A stretch of 64,000 nt of DNA from Dryocosmus kuriphilus (GCA_038277395.1 CM076194.1:178024467-178088466); one strand, 5' to 3'; shown: positions 1-11,105, counted from the first letter of the stretch. The notes: generated by a model not told the origin, from the letters alone. Numbers and translations: made by a program.

Positions 1-1588
1 GTAGTTCCTCGTGTTCATTACTCCATCTTGGATAGCAATAACGAAACCTTCCGTTTCTGGAAAGAGTTCTCCCCCCGCTTTAGCCAGAGGTTTGAAGCAT
101 TAGTATCTACGCATGGAAGATCTAGTTTTGAGGGTGCTTTCCATGCAGTTGCTTACCACGCCATTGAGCATTAAGTTTTTCAACAGTTAGGTGTCCGATA
201 TTTTGGTAATCAGCAACTGCAAGCTTAAGAGGGGTGTACAGGTCTACTCTCTCGTGATGCATCCGATGCTCAGAACATTTTCACGCGGATGATTCGGTTT
301 AAAGCCTCAAGGTCTGTTTCGGACCGCAATAATAACCCAAAGGAGTATGTTAGGAGAGGGATAGCAAAGGTGTTAATTGCTTTGGTGATGTTCTTAGCAG
401 TGTGAGACCGGTAGACATGATCGAACTCAGTCGTCTCGAAAAGGAAGTCTTAAGTGCCTTTTTCATTGCAGACAGGAGTGGTCTCTTGCCTGCAATATAC
501 CGAGATACCTATACGACTCTCCAACAATCATCGTCTGTATTAGATCATGATAATCCGCCTCCAGTGGTATGATCATCTCTCCGCGGGATAAATGCAGTTT
601 CCTGCATTTATCCAGGCCCAGATTCATCCCGATGTCGCTGGAAAACTGCAGTAGGATGTTGAGAGAGTCTTGCAGCTTGGACTCTAAGCTAGCATAAACC
701 TTAAGGTTATCCATATAAAGGAGGTGAGTAAGCTGGGATTTAGACACTTCCGCCATAATATTGAACCCATAGGACGTGTTGTTAAGTGCCCTGCTTAAAG
801 GGTTTAAGGCTAAACAGAACCATAATAAACTGAAACAGTCACCTTGGAAGATACCTCGTTTAAATTTACAAGGACTGAGTGTCCCGTGCGGCTCAACGAC
901 TAAAACGCACCTGATTTTCGTGCACCATGTGCTCATTGCGTGATCCAGAAGTTGAATCACGCGTGGATAGATCTTATATATCCTTAGGAACCTCAAGCAA
1001 ATGGTCGTGGGGCTCACCGAGGGAGAAGCCTGTTTATATTCAATGTAGGCCATGTGCAAATTACGTTGGTGGTGCTTCGCATGCAACACGGCCACAGTGT
1101 CAATTGTAACCAAGTCCTTGCAACCACGGGAGCCTCGACAGCAACCCTTTTGTTCTTGTGTGAGGAAGTTGCTCTCCTCACAGTGTTTATAGATGCTTTC
1201 GGATATAATAGCCGTGAGTGACTCCTTCTGTCGTGAAGGAAGGCATAAGTTCCGGATTGTCTAGAATGGCCTGAAGAGCGCCTGCAAGGGCGGGTTGCAA
1301 AGCCACCAGATACTTGTACCAGAAACTGTGCACCCCGTCCGGGCCAGCCGCCTTCCAGTTCTTTGCCCTCTTTAGGATGCGAGTTACCTCAGAAGCTGTG
1401 ATAGATAGATCATCCATCGCAGGCAGTTCTGAAACTCTGTCCTTTTCGAGGTCAAGCCACGGCGTGTCCAGATCACTTGACACATGATTACCCCAGATAC
1501 CTGACCAATATCCAGCCATCTCCTCAGCACTTGGGGGTTCACTAGCATTATTGATTTCCCCATCAGAAAGTTTACGGTAAAATTTCAT
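1..1588 (-). pseudogene. R2-type LINE reverse transcriptase (broken)
   Basis: Reverse transcriptase domain in at least three frames. The upstream piece (1187-1588) holds the finger motif WKAAGPDGVHSFWYK. The palm piece (463-1113) holds FKRGIFQGD, which corresponds to RGxxQGD, followed by LNPLSRALN and LYMDNLKVYA. The catalytic YxDD box reads YMDN, so the second aspartate is lost. The thumb and connection continue through NITKAINTFAIPLLTYSFG near 300-400, with an in-frame stop just after it. In the family this protein nicks target DNA and primes cDNA synthesis from the nick; this copy cannot be active. About 70 nt between 1114 and 1186 are frame-shifted and GC-rich. Confidence 0.8.
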
Positions 1589-3102
1589 TCATTCTGTAGG
1601 AAGGTCTTGTTGTCATAACCTCTCGCGGTAGACCGCGTGAAGCGTCGCAGGCGTGCTGACAGGACCATGAGCCTTTGTCTAAAGTAGTCTAATACTTCGT
1701 CTAGATCTTTAGATATTCTTGGATTGATTTTAAGTGGACGAAGGATTTCCTCCACGTGGCGAGTCAGCTGCTGTGACCGATTGCCCTTTCGAAATTGGTA
1801 CAACGGACCAAGTTTAGCTCTTATTTTGCTGACTTCGTTTTGAAGCCTAAACTTCCATGGGGATCTGACTTACTCCTGGGGAAGTAGGTGTTATTTCCGA
1901 TAGGCTTGATTTTGATGCTCAACGTCCTGGCACACGCGACGGCAGCGCAATATGCAATAGTCTGCAACTGCTGTAAGCTCATGTCTTGACGCAGGAATAG
2001 AGGTAATATGTGGTTGTTTAAGCTGCCAATTAAACCGGAGAAGGTCGTTGTTAATCCTAAATTTTTGAAAGAGCACCCCTTTGGGATGTTTCCTGTTCCG
2101 TAAACTCTATGATGGCATCAATGAAGTACCCTAAAAGACGCAAGCTCTCTTCATTGAGCTCTTCAATCGGATCCGCAAGGGCCTGGTCCGTCGGATGAAG
2201 CTCTAAAGACTGACGACTATGCGATAGTCTTCGTTCCACATCCCCCGGGTCAAGCTCCTGGCCATTTGTAGCGTCTTGTATTTCAGGCAGAATCTCCTGC
2301 TCGACCGCCTCCATGGGGCTCATTTCGGGGAGCGAAAATTGTTGTTGCACTCGCCTCTTGATGTTTTCAATTTCGACCACGAAAGGAGCTTACGACGCTC
2401 AATTGAGCGGAATTGGTCAGCTAGATGTTGGGGGTTCACCCTCGAAGCCAAATCCGGATGAAGGCCTATGAAGAGACGATGCTGCTCATACTTCACACCC
2501 CCCCCCCCCCCCCCGCCGAAAAAAGCTTCAAAGTGACATCTGACCACATCCTTATTCATGGTTTTCCACGATATCCGCTTTCTGGTCTGTGTACCCACCT
2601 GTTGTTGTTGGAGTGCGGTTTCAACCTCAGATCTTATTCGGCTGATGGTTCTTCTGTGCAGGAGATTCTCCTGAGTTATCAAAAGTGTTCTCCGACTAAG
2701 GTTATCTCCTGTTACTGTCGGTAATTTCGGAAATCTCGCCACAAATATTCAGCGAAAGGCTATCCCGTCCTGTGAAGCAGTGGTCGCATCTAACTCATTT
2801 TCAAATTTGCAGCGCATCAAGTACTCATCATGCTGAGGTTGAAACTTGATGCGCTGCTGCGACATTCCTGCTGAAGTGGTCGGACATTCAGTATCGTCCG
2901 AAGCATCATCAGCAGTTATGCCTGGTGACATGGCACCTGTCGCCTTTTGCCGATGTTCTGGCTGGACAGAATTTTCTTCGGGTGATATGGACCGAGTTGC
3001 CTGTCCATCACGCAACTCGCCATTGTCATCCCGCATATTTACAACCCCATCGGTGTTATTAGGGGGGACCCGACGTTCTTCGGGTAACGACCACCGCTTC
3101 AT
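1585..3102 (-). pseudogene. N-terminal region of the R2-type LINE protein (broken)
   Basis: Four overlapping minus-strand frames (3102-2749, 2742-2320, 2380-2057, 1803-1585) read as one broken polypeptide upstream of the RT. It is polar and acidic first (rich in D, E, S, T), then basic around TQTRKRISWK. It then crosses a 17-base C run (2498-2514) coding glycines, a likely frameshift site, and continues through PEMSPMEAVEQEILPEIQ. I see no CCHH zinc finger that would be expected for a full R2 N-terminus; it may be lost to frameshifts or absent in this clade. Order and orientation tie it to the RT. No independent function can be assigned. Confidence 0.55.
2498..2514. repeat. 17-base homopolymer C run
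   Basis: Seventeen consecutive C on the plus strand inside the N-terminal region of the LINE. The run sits exactly where the open frame changes, so it is either a slippage mutation or a sequencing-length error. Confidence 0.9.
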
Positions 3103-3455
3103 AAACTTCTTAAAATTTTCCGGGTTTTTATTAGCTAGGGAATGGGAGGTCAGCGCCCGCAGAGCCCCACATGCGAGGGTAAGGTCTAAATACTCTAGGA
3201 GACGACCCTGTATCCTAGAGACACTGTTTATGACACCACATCCCTGGTGCTATGCAGCCTTAAGCACGGTAGTTCACACTCATGACATGGGGGTTATTCC
3301 TTCGGGACCATCCGTGGACCATTGTCCGCGACTGCTTATTTAACTTTGTAACCATATTCAGCAGAATTCCTTGGTACAGGACTCCTCTATCCGCAACCTG
3401 AGGACGCGCCCGGTGGCCTGGTCAAAGGCCCCATCTGAAAAAACCCGGACGCTGG

Positions 3456-3710
3456 GATAACAATAATAATAATAATGAAAAGAATGATTAATTTCCTCAA
3501 AATTCTCAAATTCGCAAAATGTAAAATTGCCGAAAATGAATATTCAAGTAAATAATAATCAGTAATTAACATTTTTTATTTTGTTGAAAATAATTGATAA
3601 TTATTTCAATACCCATTTTAATCATTCATTATTTATTTGTGGCATTTCCCTAATTTTGAGGTTATGTGCACTAGAATATCCTTAAAAACGAAAAAATTCT
3701 TATTTATTTC
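3456..3710. other. AT-rich spacer between two LINEs
   Basis: Non-coding AT-rich DNA with short AAT runs at both sides (3459-3477 and 3711-3735). The runs look like LINE 3'-tail or insertion-site microsatellites. No gene seen. Confidence 0.6.
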
Positions 3711-3821
3711 TTATTATTATTATTATTATTATTATAGTTTAGCAGTTCGAACTCGGAAGTTCATTGCCTCATCTACCCGAAACCGCCGCGCATCTGTATT
3801 TTGTGCATCCTCCATTCAGTT

Positions 3822-5710
3822 TCAGTAATCATGTCCTAGCTCATTTAGATCGTCCTTTACGTTTTTCTCCCATCTGTTTCTCGGTCTGCCTAGAGGTCTC
3901 TTACTAATCGGCTTCCCTCTTGATACTTGTGCCACTGTTCTTCCGTTACCCATTCTTGCTACATGATCCACCCATCTTAGTTTAAGCGCTTTCATTACTT
4001 TATTAATATATATTGACCCGTAGAGAGCATGCAGCTCATCATTATGCAGTTTTCTCCATTTACTAGCCTCTTCATCCCTTTTTGGGCCATAGATTTTTCT
4101 AAGTATTTTATTTTTGAATACTCCAAACCTGTTCTCCTCTCCTTTGTCAGCGCCCACGTTTCGCACCCGTACATAGCGACCGGCATTATTATCGTTTTGT
4201 AAGTTCTTACTTTGATGTTTCTAGATAACGATCGCGATTTTAGTAATGTATTTTTTGTTGCATGGTAGTACCCATTGCCAGCGCGCAGCCGCCTGTTGAT
4301 TTCCGTTTTAATGTTATTGCTGCTAGTTATAATAGTCCCGAGGTATTTAAACTCATTAACTCTTTCAATTTTCATATTTCCGGCCATTATATCTTCCTCT
4401 GCATTGCTTTGTTCTGATCTGTCGACGGTCAGATATTTTTTCTTCGATTCGCTAATTTCTAAACCTATTTCTTTGGCTTTTGTGATCAATATTTCTGCAT
4501 TTCTAGCTACCGTTTCTTTATCATTCCCGAGTAGGGCGAGATTATCCATATATTCCAGAATTTGTGTTATCCCACTGAGGGTAGCACCAGAAGGATTCGT
4601 TTGCACTTGTCTGACCACGTATTCTAAAAGTAATTTGAAAATGATGCACAAAAGCTCATCGCCGTGTTTCAGGCCATCATGGATCAAAAACTCTTCAGAT
4701 AAACTTCCGCTTACGCGTATTCTACCCCTACTGCCGCTTAACCAAACTTCGATAAGTCTAATCAATTTCCTTGCTACACCCAAGAACTGTAGAATCCGGT
4801 ACAGTCGTGTGCTTATAATAGAGTCGTAAGCTTTTCTGGAATCGATAAATAGCTGATGTATTGCTTCATTAAATTGCCATTTCTTTTCTAACAGTTGTCT
4901 AATTGTAACCATTTGATCTCTTGTAGACCGGTTTCGGCGGAATCCACACTGGTAATCCCCAATGATTTCCTCAGCAGAAGGGGTTAGTCTACTTAAGATT
5001 ACATTGAACAGGATCTTATAGCACGAAGGCACAAGCGAAATTCCCCAATCATTGTTTAAAGTTCGTTTTATCGCCTTTTTTAAAAATGGGTATAATAATA
5101 GAGGTATTAAATTCCTCTGGTATGCGTTCTGTTTTCCAGATTGTGAGTATTAATTAGTAAATTTGCCTTGTGAGGCAAGGGTCCCCATTTTTATCAGTTC
5201 TGATGGTAGGTCATCGATGCCCGGGAATTTGTTATTTTTCAACTTCCTTATGGCTATTTCTATTTCTTTATCAGAGGGCTCATCAATTAGTGGATCAGCA
5301 GTATGGATTTCACTGAGATTATCTTCAGCGGGGGCTTCGCGTACGTTCAGTAGCTTATCGGAATAGTTTTTTTCCATTTTAGTCTATCTGTCGCATCGGC
5401 TACTAGATTGCCATTTTCGTCCCTCATTACTTCCGTTATACTTTGAAAGCCTTTCCTTATAAAGTTGATTTCCCTGTACGTTTCACGCGGGTTATTTTGT
5501 TTATTATGCGTTTTTTTGCTAGTATTTTATTCTTTTCCCATTCCGTTTTCTTGGATCTGTAAATCCTATTTGTACTTTTAATAATCTCGAGATCCTTCCT
5601 ATGCGTTTGATCGCACTTGTTTTGTAAACTAATTAGTTTGGCCTTTTTTCGCTTTACAAACCATAGCTTGCACTCTTCTTAGAACCACGGTTTGCTTTGA
5701 GTTATTTCTG
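3822..5710 (-). pseudogene. RTE-type LINE reverse transcriptase (broken)
   Basis: The N-terminal finger piece (5377-5150) has the motif KFPGIDDLPSELIK. The main piece (5032-3995) has IIGDYQCGFRRNRSTRDQ, the palm motif LFIDSRKAYDSI (usually DFxKAYDS), GLKHGD in place of GLRQGD, and EYMDNLALL in place of the catalytic xxDD. A C-terminal piece in another frame (4166-3822) carries RWVDHVARMGNGR and RPLGRPRNRWEKNVKDDL, the conserved tail of many insect RTE polyproteins. Linker sequence continues toward 5710, where the mariner begins. The family copies LINE RNA at a nicked target; the loss of the second YxDD aspartate and the frame breaks make this copy dead. Confidence 0.85.
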
Positions 5711-5723
5711 TAAACCTATAGTA

Positions 5724-6485
5724 CGAGGCTCGTCCAGAAAGTAAGTGTACTGGTACTCTCACAGCTGTAGGGAATACTTTTTCGACATGTTGGCAACACC
5801 GCCGCGTAGCCTGGCCCCTCCCCTTCAAAACGAGACCAATCCGAGGTTAGTGTGTTGAAAACTCTTGACGCAGTAACATCTCTCGCGAAAAATGTCGATC
5901 GCATTTCCCGCCAAGTGCGAAATTCTCGCCGTCATTCGCTACCTCGTTGTGAAGGGAAAAGCTCCAGGTGAGATTTATAATGAGGTGAAAACTGTTTACG
6001 GTCATGGAGCTATGAATCGTACGAGTGTGCACAAGTGGTGTCGCGAACTTAAAAATAGCCGTACTTTCTTGGATGGCGATCAGAGTCTGCCTGCATAACA
6101 ATGCCAAACTTCACACGGCCAACGCCACGAAGCAACTCCTGCACTCTTTTGGATGGGACGTTTTGAACCACCTCCCGTATTCCCCTGACCTGGCCCCTTC
6201 AGATTTCCATCTCTTCACTTCCCTGAAGGTGCACATGGGTGGAAAGAAGTTTTCAACGGACGAGGATGTGAAGGGGAGGTGGAGAAGTGGGCGAAAGAGC
6301 TGGCAGGAGACTTCTTCGAGGCAGGCATCAAAAAATTGATCCCGCGGCTCACCACTTGCATTGAGAGGGATGGTGACTATGTCGAAAAATAACTTGTACA
6401 AATGTAACAAACTATGTTTTTGTTTTAATAAATTTTTTTTGAAGCCTACATAAATTGAGTACACTTACTTTCTGGACGTGCCTCG
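5724..6485 (+). mobile_element. Internally deleted mariner-family transposon
   Basis: A 762-bp element bounded by inverted repeats of about 30 bp that start CGAGGC and contain GTCCAGAAAGTAAGTGTACT, left at 5724-5752 and right at 6456-6485. It is flanked by a TA dinucleotide on each side (5722-5723 and 6486-6487), the mariner/Tc1 target duplication. Full mariners are about 1.3 kb, so roughly 0.5 kb is missing from the middle. It lies in the linker of the RTE LINE, so it is younger than that element. Confidence 0.88.
5892..6392 (+). pseudogene. Mariner transposase, middle deleted
   Basis: The N-terminal part (5892-6090) is the helix-turn-helix DNA-binding region: VIRYLVVKGKAPGEIYNEVK, then TSVHKWCREL. 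After position about 6090 the frame jumps straight to the catalytic C-terminal half, with HNNAKLHTANATKQLL and LPYSPDLAPSDFHLF. In active mariners the first of these carries an aspartate at HDNA; here it reads HNNA. A last piece reads to a stop at 6392. The protein would cut and paste the element at TA sites; with the first catalytic aspartate region deleted it could not. Confidence 0.85.
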
Positions 6486-6494
6486 TACGTTACG

Positions 6495-7505
6495 CGGCTG
6501 CCTTTGTTGCCTTCATCATATTGTCCCACAGGGTTTTCGGGTCCTCCTCATAATATTATGGTTATCGTCTCTCTGTTCTTGCAGATCATTGAAACTATTA
6601 GAAATCTCCGCTTGATAATTAAATGTTTCTGTTGGTGTTTTAAACTTATCTATATTAAAACGGACTTTTGGCTCTGAGAGCACAGTTTTCTTACTTAACG
6701 CTAGTCTGGATCTTAGTTTCACTATCACGAGAAAGTGGTCTGTATTTAAATCCGCTCCCCTGTACTATCTTACATCGAGAATGTTTGTATGACTTCTTCC
6801 GTCAATTGAAACTTGACCAATCTGATTGCGAGTGATACCATCTGGTGATGTTCAGGTGACTTTAAGTATATTTTTATGCTTGAAATATGTGTTTTTGACA
6901 GCGAGGTTCTTTGAAGCTGCAGAGTTTATTACTCTAGTTCTATTATCATTACTGACGTCATGCAAGCTTTCTGACCCTAATGTAGGCCTATACGTCGGTT
7001 CTTTTCTGATTTTCACGTTTAAATCTCCCAATAATATTTTTGCGTCAAACCTCGAGAATTTGTCAAAAACTTGTTCGATTATTTCGTAAAGAAGATCTTT
7101 AGTATCTTCGTCTTTATCCTCGGTAGGGCAGTGCTCGTTGATTAGCACCTGTTTGCAGAAATTACCCTTTAGTACAATATATGATAAACGGTCGTTAATG
7201 AATTGCATATCGATAACCGCTTGCGAAATTCGTGTATTAATAAGAAAACCGGTCCCCAGTGCGAACCCTTTAGCTCCCCCATAGTGAAAAGTGTAGTTAT
7301 CCTTAGAAATTGATGCGTACTCGCCTGGACAGCAGGTTTCTTGAAGTGCTATTATGTCAATATCGTATCTCTTTGCTATCTCAATGAGTTCGGTAAACCC
7401 TCCAATATTTAGACTACGAACGTTCAGAGTTCCCGCCTTTAGATATTTTGTTGTAGTTGTTTGTTTTTGGAACTTAGCCATGATAGTGTTAGGAAAATCC
7501 CGCAC
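6495..7505 (-). pseudogene. RTE-type LINE endonuclease (APE fold) and linker, broken
   Basis: The piece at 7505-6852 is an exonuclease/endonuclease/phosphatase-fold domain. It starts near LNVRSLN, has the catalytic glutamate box IIALQETC, GTGFLINTRIS, and the aspartate/asparagine box ILLGDLNVKI, followed by SNDNRTRVINSAASKNL. Downstream the frame breaks, but similarity continues through a TSPDGITRNQ-like stretch (about 6850-6800) and a linker at 6728-6516. In the family this domain nicks target DNA to prime reverse transcription. The leader ends just upstream, so the methionine near 7475 (MAKFQK) is the more likely original start. Confidence 0.82.
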
Positions 7506-8055
7506 GCTAAAGATCCTGTTCCGATCTCAGGTGAGTCCGCCTTCCCCGGAGTGATAACCTCCCTACCTCCCTAGGTCTAAGTATGGGAGCTTCCCGACTT
7601 CGACAAAGACCGTGCCAACTTGCCGTCAGACACTTTACGGTGTCTGCCTCGTATCCTATCGTCCACCCGCAAGGCAGTACGCCACACTGGCATCAATACC
7701 ACGTTGACCCTACAGGCGAATAATTCCACACATCCTTTGCGGGCAGTGTCATCACTGCGTTGTCCAATGGGGCAGCAGGATTTTTCCCTTACAAGATTTT
7801 TGGTTTTGGTTCGGGTAGTATTTCTAGATGGATCCACGCTGCGTGCCGGCTTGATAGAACCCACCTGCCAAACCACTGCTCTCGTGTACCTATTTTTTAT
7901 TAGTGTGAGCTCACCACACCCACGTCTGATTTCCATCAGCTGTCCGCGACTGCTTATTCTTGTATTCGCATTTAATCTCAGGGGCTGTTCAACCTCAGGG
8001 GTCGTTTCTCTATATGCAACCTGAGGACGTGCTACGTAGTGGTGACAGCATCCCA
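7506..8055 (-). other. 5' leader of the RTE-type LINE
   Basis: GC-richer than its surroundings. Minus strand reads CGTCCTCAGGTTGC near 8015-8030 and AATAAGCAGTCGCGGACA near 7938-7955. A 166-codon open frame on the minus strand (8077-7577) spans it, but it is rich in arginine and lacks any motif I recognise. I treat it as leader rather than a gene. Confidence 0.5.
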
Positions 8056-8066
8056 CCGAGCAGTTT

Positions 8067-9040
8067 TTAATTGTCATTAGTTTCTTTTAAAAATATTTTA
8101 AACAGGTTATCTTTCATCTCGTTGGAAGTGTGTGTATTTAGAATACATTTTATTTCGCAAAATACAAGTTCAAAGTGTAAAGTTACAAACTCTGGCGATA
8201 ATTTGACCCTGAGCTGTTGTTTCAAATGCTCAGTTTTAACACTCACCATCCGACGCACAAACTCACTAGATGACTTGTGTATTTCCTGCGCCAAAAAATA
8301 AGCACTTAATTCCTCCATGAAAATATCCTTGCAGAGCTTGACATTCGCTAAAATACTCCCCAAACCTCTAATACCTGCATGTTCTTCGATGCAGATGACT
8401 ATGTTGACGAGTCCTTCAAACATAGTCGCTTGCAGGACGATGCCCGGGGTGTAGATTTTTGCATTTTTCCCCTGTCCGTTATTATTAACTATTGCTGGCG
8501 TTGCTGGTTATACACTCTTTTCGATTGAAATAGTTTTTGTGCTGTACGAGGTTGAAAAAAAACAAATTATAACGACCAATTTTAATCTGTAAAAAAAAGA
8601 TGTTTGGAGCATTGTTGCTGTTTTCGTGTTGAGACTCGAAGTAGCAAGAAATGAGATTAAATTTTTTTTGTAGCTGATTCCACTCAGTTGAAGGAGACTT
8701 CATCCGATTTATTGACCAAGAAGCGTAGTACTGCTTCAAATGATCCATCGGGTTGAATTTCCAAACCAAGAATAATTTTTTTCGAAGACGAGTTATTCAA
8801 GTCGTAAATAGTCGTAAGAATAAATGCCTGACGATGTGAATATTTTGCTTTTTTCATTACTCCAGCTTCAGCTAATGATGGTGATGATAATAATGATAAT
8901 GACGATGATAATGATAGCGCCGTATCACCAGGGCAACCACGCTTTTTTGAACCTCTTTTCACTATCAAAACTTGTGAGTCTTCACACTGATCGACGGTAG
9001 ATACCGATATTTTACTTGAAGACTGCGACCTGTTATGCAC
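8067..9040 (-). pseudogene. Unrecognised protein, broken into three frames
   Basis: Three minus-strand frames abut in the order 9040-8684, 8769-8485 and 8423-8067. The first begins MHNRSQSSSK, has a basic KRGSKKRG patch, then a serine/leucine-rich low-complexity stretch from a GATAAT-type repeat, then a conserved-looking core (ILTTIYDLNNSSSKKIILGL, SFEAVLRFLVNKSDE). The overlap of frames at about 8684-8769 and the matching direction suggest one gene with frameshifts. The last part (MFEGLVNIVICIEEHAG) is alpha-helical in character and ends against the 5' end of the RTE leader. I do not recognise the family. It could be an exon-like piece of an unplaced DNA transposon. Confidence 0.4.
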
Positions 9041-10261
9041 TGAATTTGTTAGAGTATAACTGATCGTTTTTTATGACACAGCAGTTTTTATAGGTCCTGC
9101 ATGGGTTTACTCTAATTGGGGCGTGATAGGTATGATGGTGCATGTGTTCAACTAAGAAGAATGGTTTCCCTTGAGAGACAATCGTGTACTAAAGATATAT
9201 GTTCTACGCATACGTCCTCATTGAGCGTTGTACTCGTGCAAGTGGGCAAATTTTAAATTGGCATTGTATGTGTGTACGAATACCTTATATTAGAAATAGT
9301 TAAGATACACGCGATTTTCTTCAAACATATGTATATGAAAAATATTTTGAAAGATTTCTGGAGATTTCCCATGGTCTGCGCTCTATATAGCACATTTTCT
9401 TAAAGAAATTAATAAATCTAATAGCAATGTAATACAAGCAAATAGACCGACTGATGGTGAAACCGAGGGTGTTTGCAGACAGTCCTTGAATTTTCACCGC
9501 TGGATGTTTAAAAATTGTTAGCTATTAACAAAATGCTGAATATATTTTAGAATTAAAGCAGAATTACAGAGAACCACTTAAACTATTTGCATTTCTGTGC
9601 AAACTCAAAGACTGTTTATATCTAGATATTTACGGCAGACACACTTCGAATTATATAGCGAGATGGCTAACCAGGTTCTCTATAGCATTTGTACAAACAA
9701 GGTCAGTCTGTAGTCTAGACGACTAGTCTGATGGTATTGATGACTGTTGTGTATTAATTATGGGCTGACTTACATGAAGAATACCTGCTATTCGGCTAGT
9801 ATAACTTCATCGTTAAATAATCGTCAGCCAGCCTTTTGTCAAACATTCTTGGCCATATTTTTCAGCTTTTCTCATTTTCAAGTCAATCTCATGGTAGCTA
9901 CCATAAAAAAGTGTAGGAGAAATGGCAAACCATATGGTTGCTCAGAGCCCCATTTCCAATAGGATTTCTCAAAATTTTTAAATTGTCTACACCCCCGCTA
10001 TTATTTCCAAATATTCTACAAGCTAATAGCTGCTAGCTGTAAAAACGCCCAGTTTTTCTCTCTCTCTTTACCTTGTACCTTGATGTTTTTTTATATAGGC
10101 ACTCTGCACAGCTTCAGAATCACAGTTTTTCTAGAACTACGCTAGAAGTGACATCGTGCTCGTTTTTTGACTCACTTAAGTTATACACAGTTTTAGAAAA
10201 TGTTTTTGTCAACAGTTCTCGCCAACATTGTAATGTAATGCCGTGGTGCAGGAGATCTTGA
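9041..10261. other. No gene seen
   Basis: AT-rich sequence. Short open frames exist (for example 9747-9962 on plus) but none has a recognisable motif or a supporting neighbour. Confidence 0.5.
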
Positions 10262-10518
10262 GGAGTTAGAATTACAATTAATTCTCAAGTTCCTGCTAAC
10301 CGTCCTCGATGGTGTCGGCATCGATCGCGCATTTTCGGTCGTTGGAAATAATAATCAGGTTGTGCGCGATATGCTAACGAGACGAAAACCTGACATTTAC
10401 GACCAGGACATTCATCTCGAAAACCTTCGAGAGTTTTATAGAGGCGGTAAGTTTATTTTATTATTAATATATTTTTCAAAACGATGTTTTATAAAATATA
10501 TAGATTTTATAGACTGTT

Positions 10519-10563
<45 letters not shown>

Positions 10564-11105
10564 TTTTATTTTCTAGCGCTTGCTGAAGCATCGAACGGGC
10601 TCAGTAGGCTGTCTAATGTTGCTCCATAGTCAGTTCAACAACCTCAGCCTCCTTCTCAACCGATGGATGACGCAAGAGGCCAGGAAGTTGAGTAAAATAA
10701 TGAGGATGTGGTGATGATAGATGCATCACCACCATATCAATCGTCATCATCATCATCAGTGCCCTGCGGCGATGCAGCAACTTTACGGTTCCCGCTGTGA
10801 TTGTCGTTGAGGATAAGGATGAGGATGTCGTCAATTGGCAGTGTACCGGCAGAAAGTGAAGTGTCTAGTGCAGCGTGCGTTCCTCTGGAGTTACATGACA
10901 ACGTGTTTAAAATGGTGGACTTAGTGTCTAGTGACGGCGACGACGGTCTAGTGACGAAGACGACGACGACGAACACGACGACGACGACGATAATGAGAAG
11001 ATGTATAGCGGTTGCAGTTGCGGAGATTTTTACTTTGACGAAACGGTCGAATCCATGGAGGAAAAAGCGCGATCGCTTGAAGAAATGGAGCAGACATTCG
11101 GTAAG
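10262..11105 (+). pseudogene. Possible exon fragments of an unrecognised gene
   Basis: A plus-strand frame ending NLREFYRGG meets a consensus donor (GTAAGT at 10447). An AAT microsatellite and a pyrimidine-rich acceptor (TTTTATTTTCTAG, ending 10576) follow. Reading resumes as ALAEASNGLSRLSN. Further on, a third block codes a long acidic run (SSDEDDDDEHDDDDDNEK, about 10935-11000), then CSCGDFYFDETVESMEEKA, and ends on another GTAAGT at 11101. Stops and shifts break the blocks. The splice signals suggest a spliced host-like gene or an old copy of one. No family is recognised, and the minus-strand frames here are shadows of the acidic run. Confidence 0.35.
10521..10563. repeat. (AAT)n microsatellite
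   Basis: About 14 AAT/ATA triplets within the proposed intron. Confidence 0.95.

Larger units (their letters stand above)
1..3455 (-). mobile_element. R2-type LINE retrotransposon, degenerate, truncated by window edge
   Basis: A non-LTR element read from about 3455 down to 1. From 5' to 3' on the minus strand there is a GC-rich leader, an N-terminal region rich in polar residues, a reverse transcriptase, and a C-terminal region with the R2-class signatures AKNITKAIN and LLTYSFG (about 300-400). The frame then decays, and the left edge cuts it inside a segment reading like AIQDGVMNTRNY (about 1-60), which in this class lies close to the restriction-like endonuclease. The endonuclease domain and 3' UTR must therefore lie outside the window. 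The reading frame is broken at least five times. The R2/R4/NeSL supergroup is my best placement; exact clade is not resolved. Confidence 0.75.
3711..8055 (-). mobile_element. RTE-type LINE retrotransposon, interrupted and degenerate
   Basis: Minus-strand element with the RTE order: 5' leader (8055-7506), apurinic-type endonuclease (7505-6852), linker, reverse transcriptase (5377-3822), short 3' UTR, and a terminal run of TAA/ATT triplets at 3711-3735 typical of RTE tails. A mariner has inserted in the linker (5724-6485). The reading frame is broken repeatedly, and two catalytic motifs of the RT are altered. The leader shares two short blocks with the leader of the neighbouring R2-type element (see findings). 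Confidence 0.8.

Noticed and set aside
2846..3343. A 165-codon plus-strand frame
   Set aside because: Antisense of the N-terminal region and leader of the R2-type LINE.
4275..4829. A 184-codon plus-strand frame
   Set aside because: Antisense of the RTE reverse transcriptase; no motif of its own.
7577..8077. A 166-codon minus-strand frame as a possible ORF1 of the RTE element
   Set aside because: Arginine-rich, no conserved motif, and it spans the leader; not enough to call a gene.
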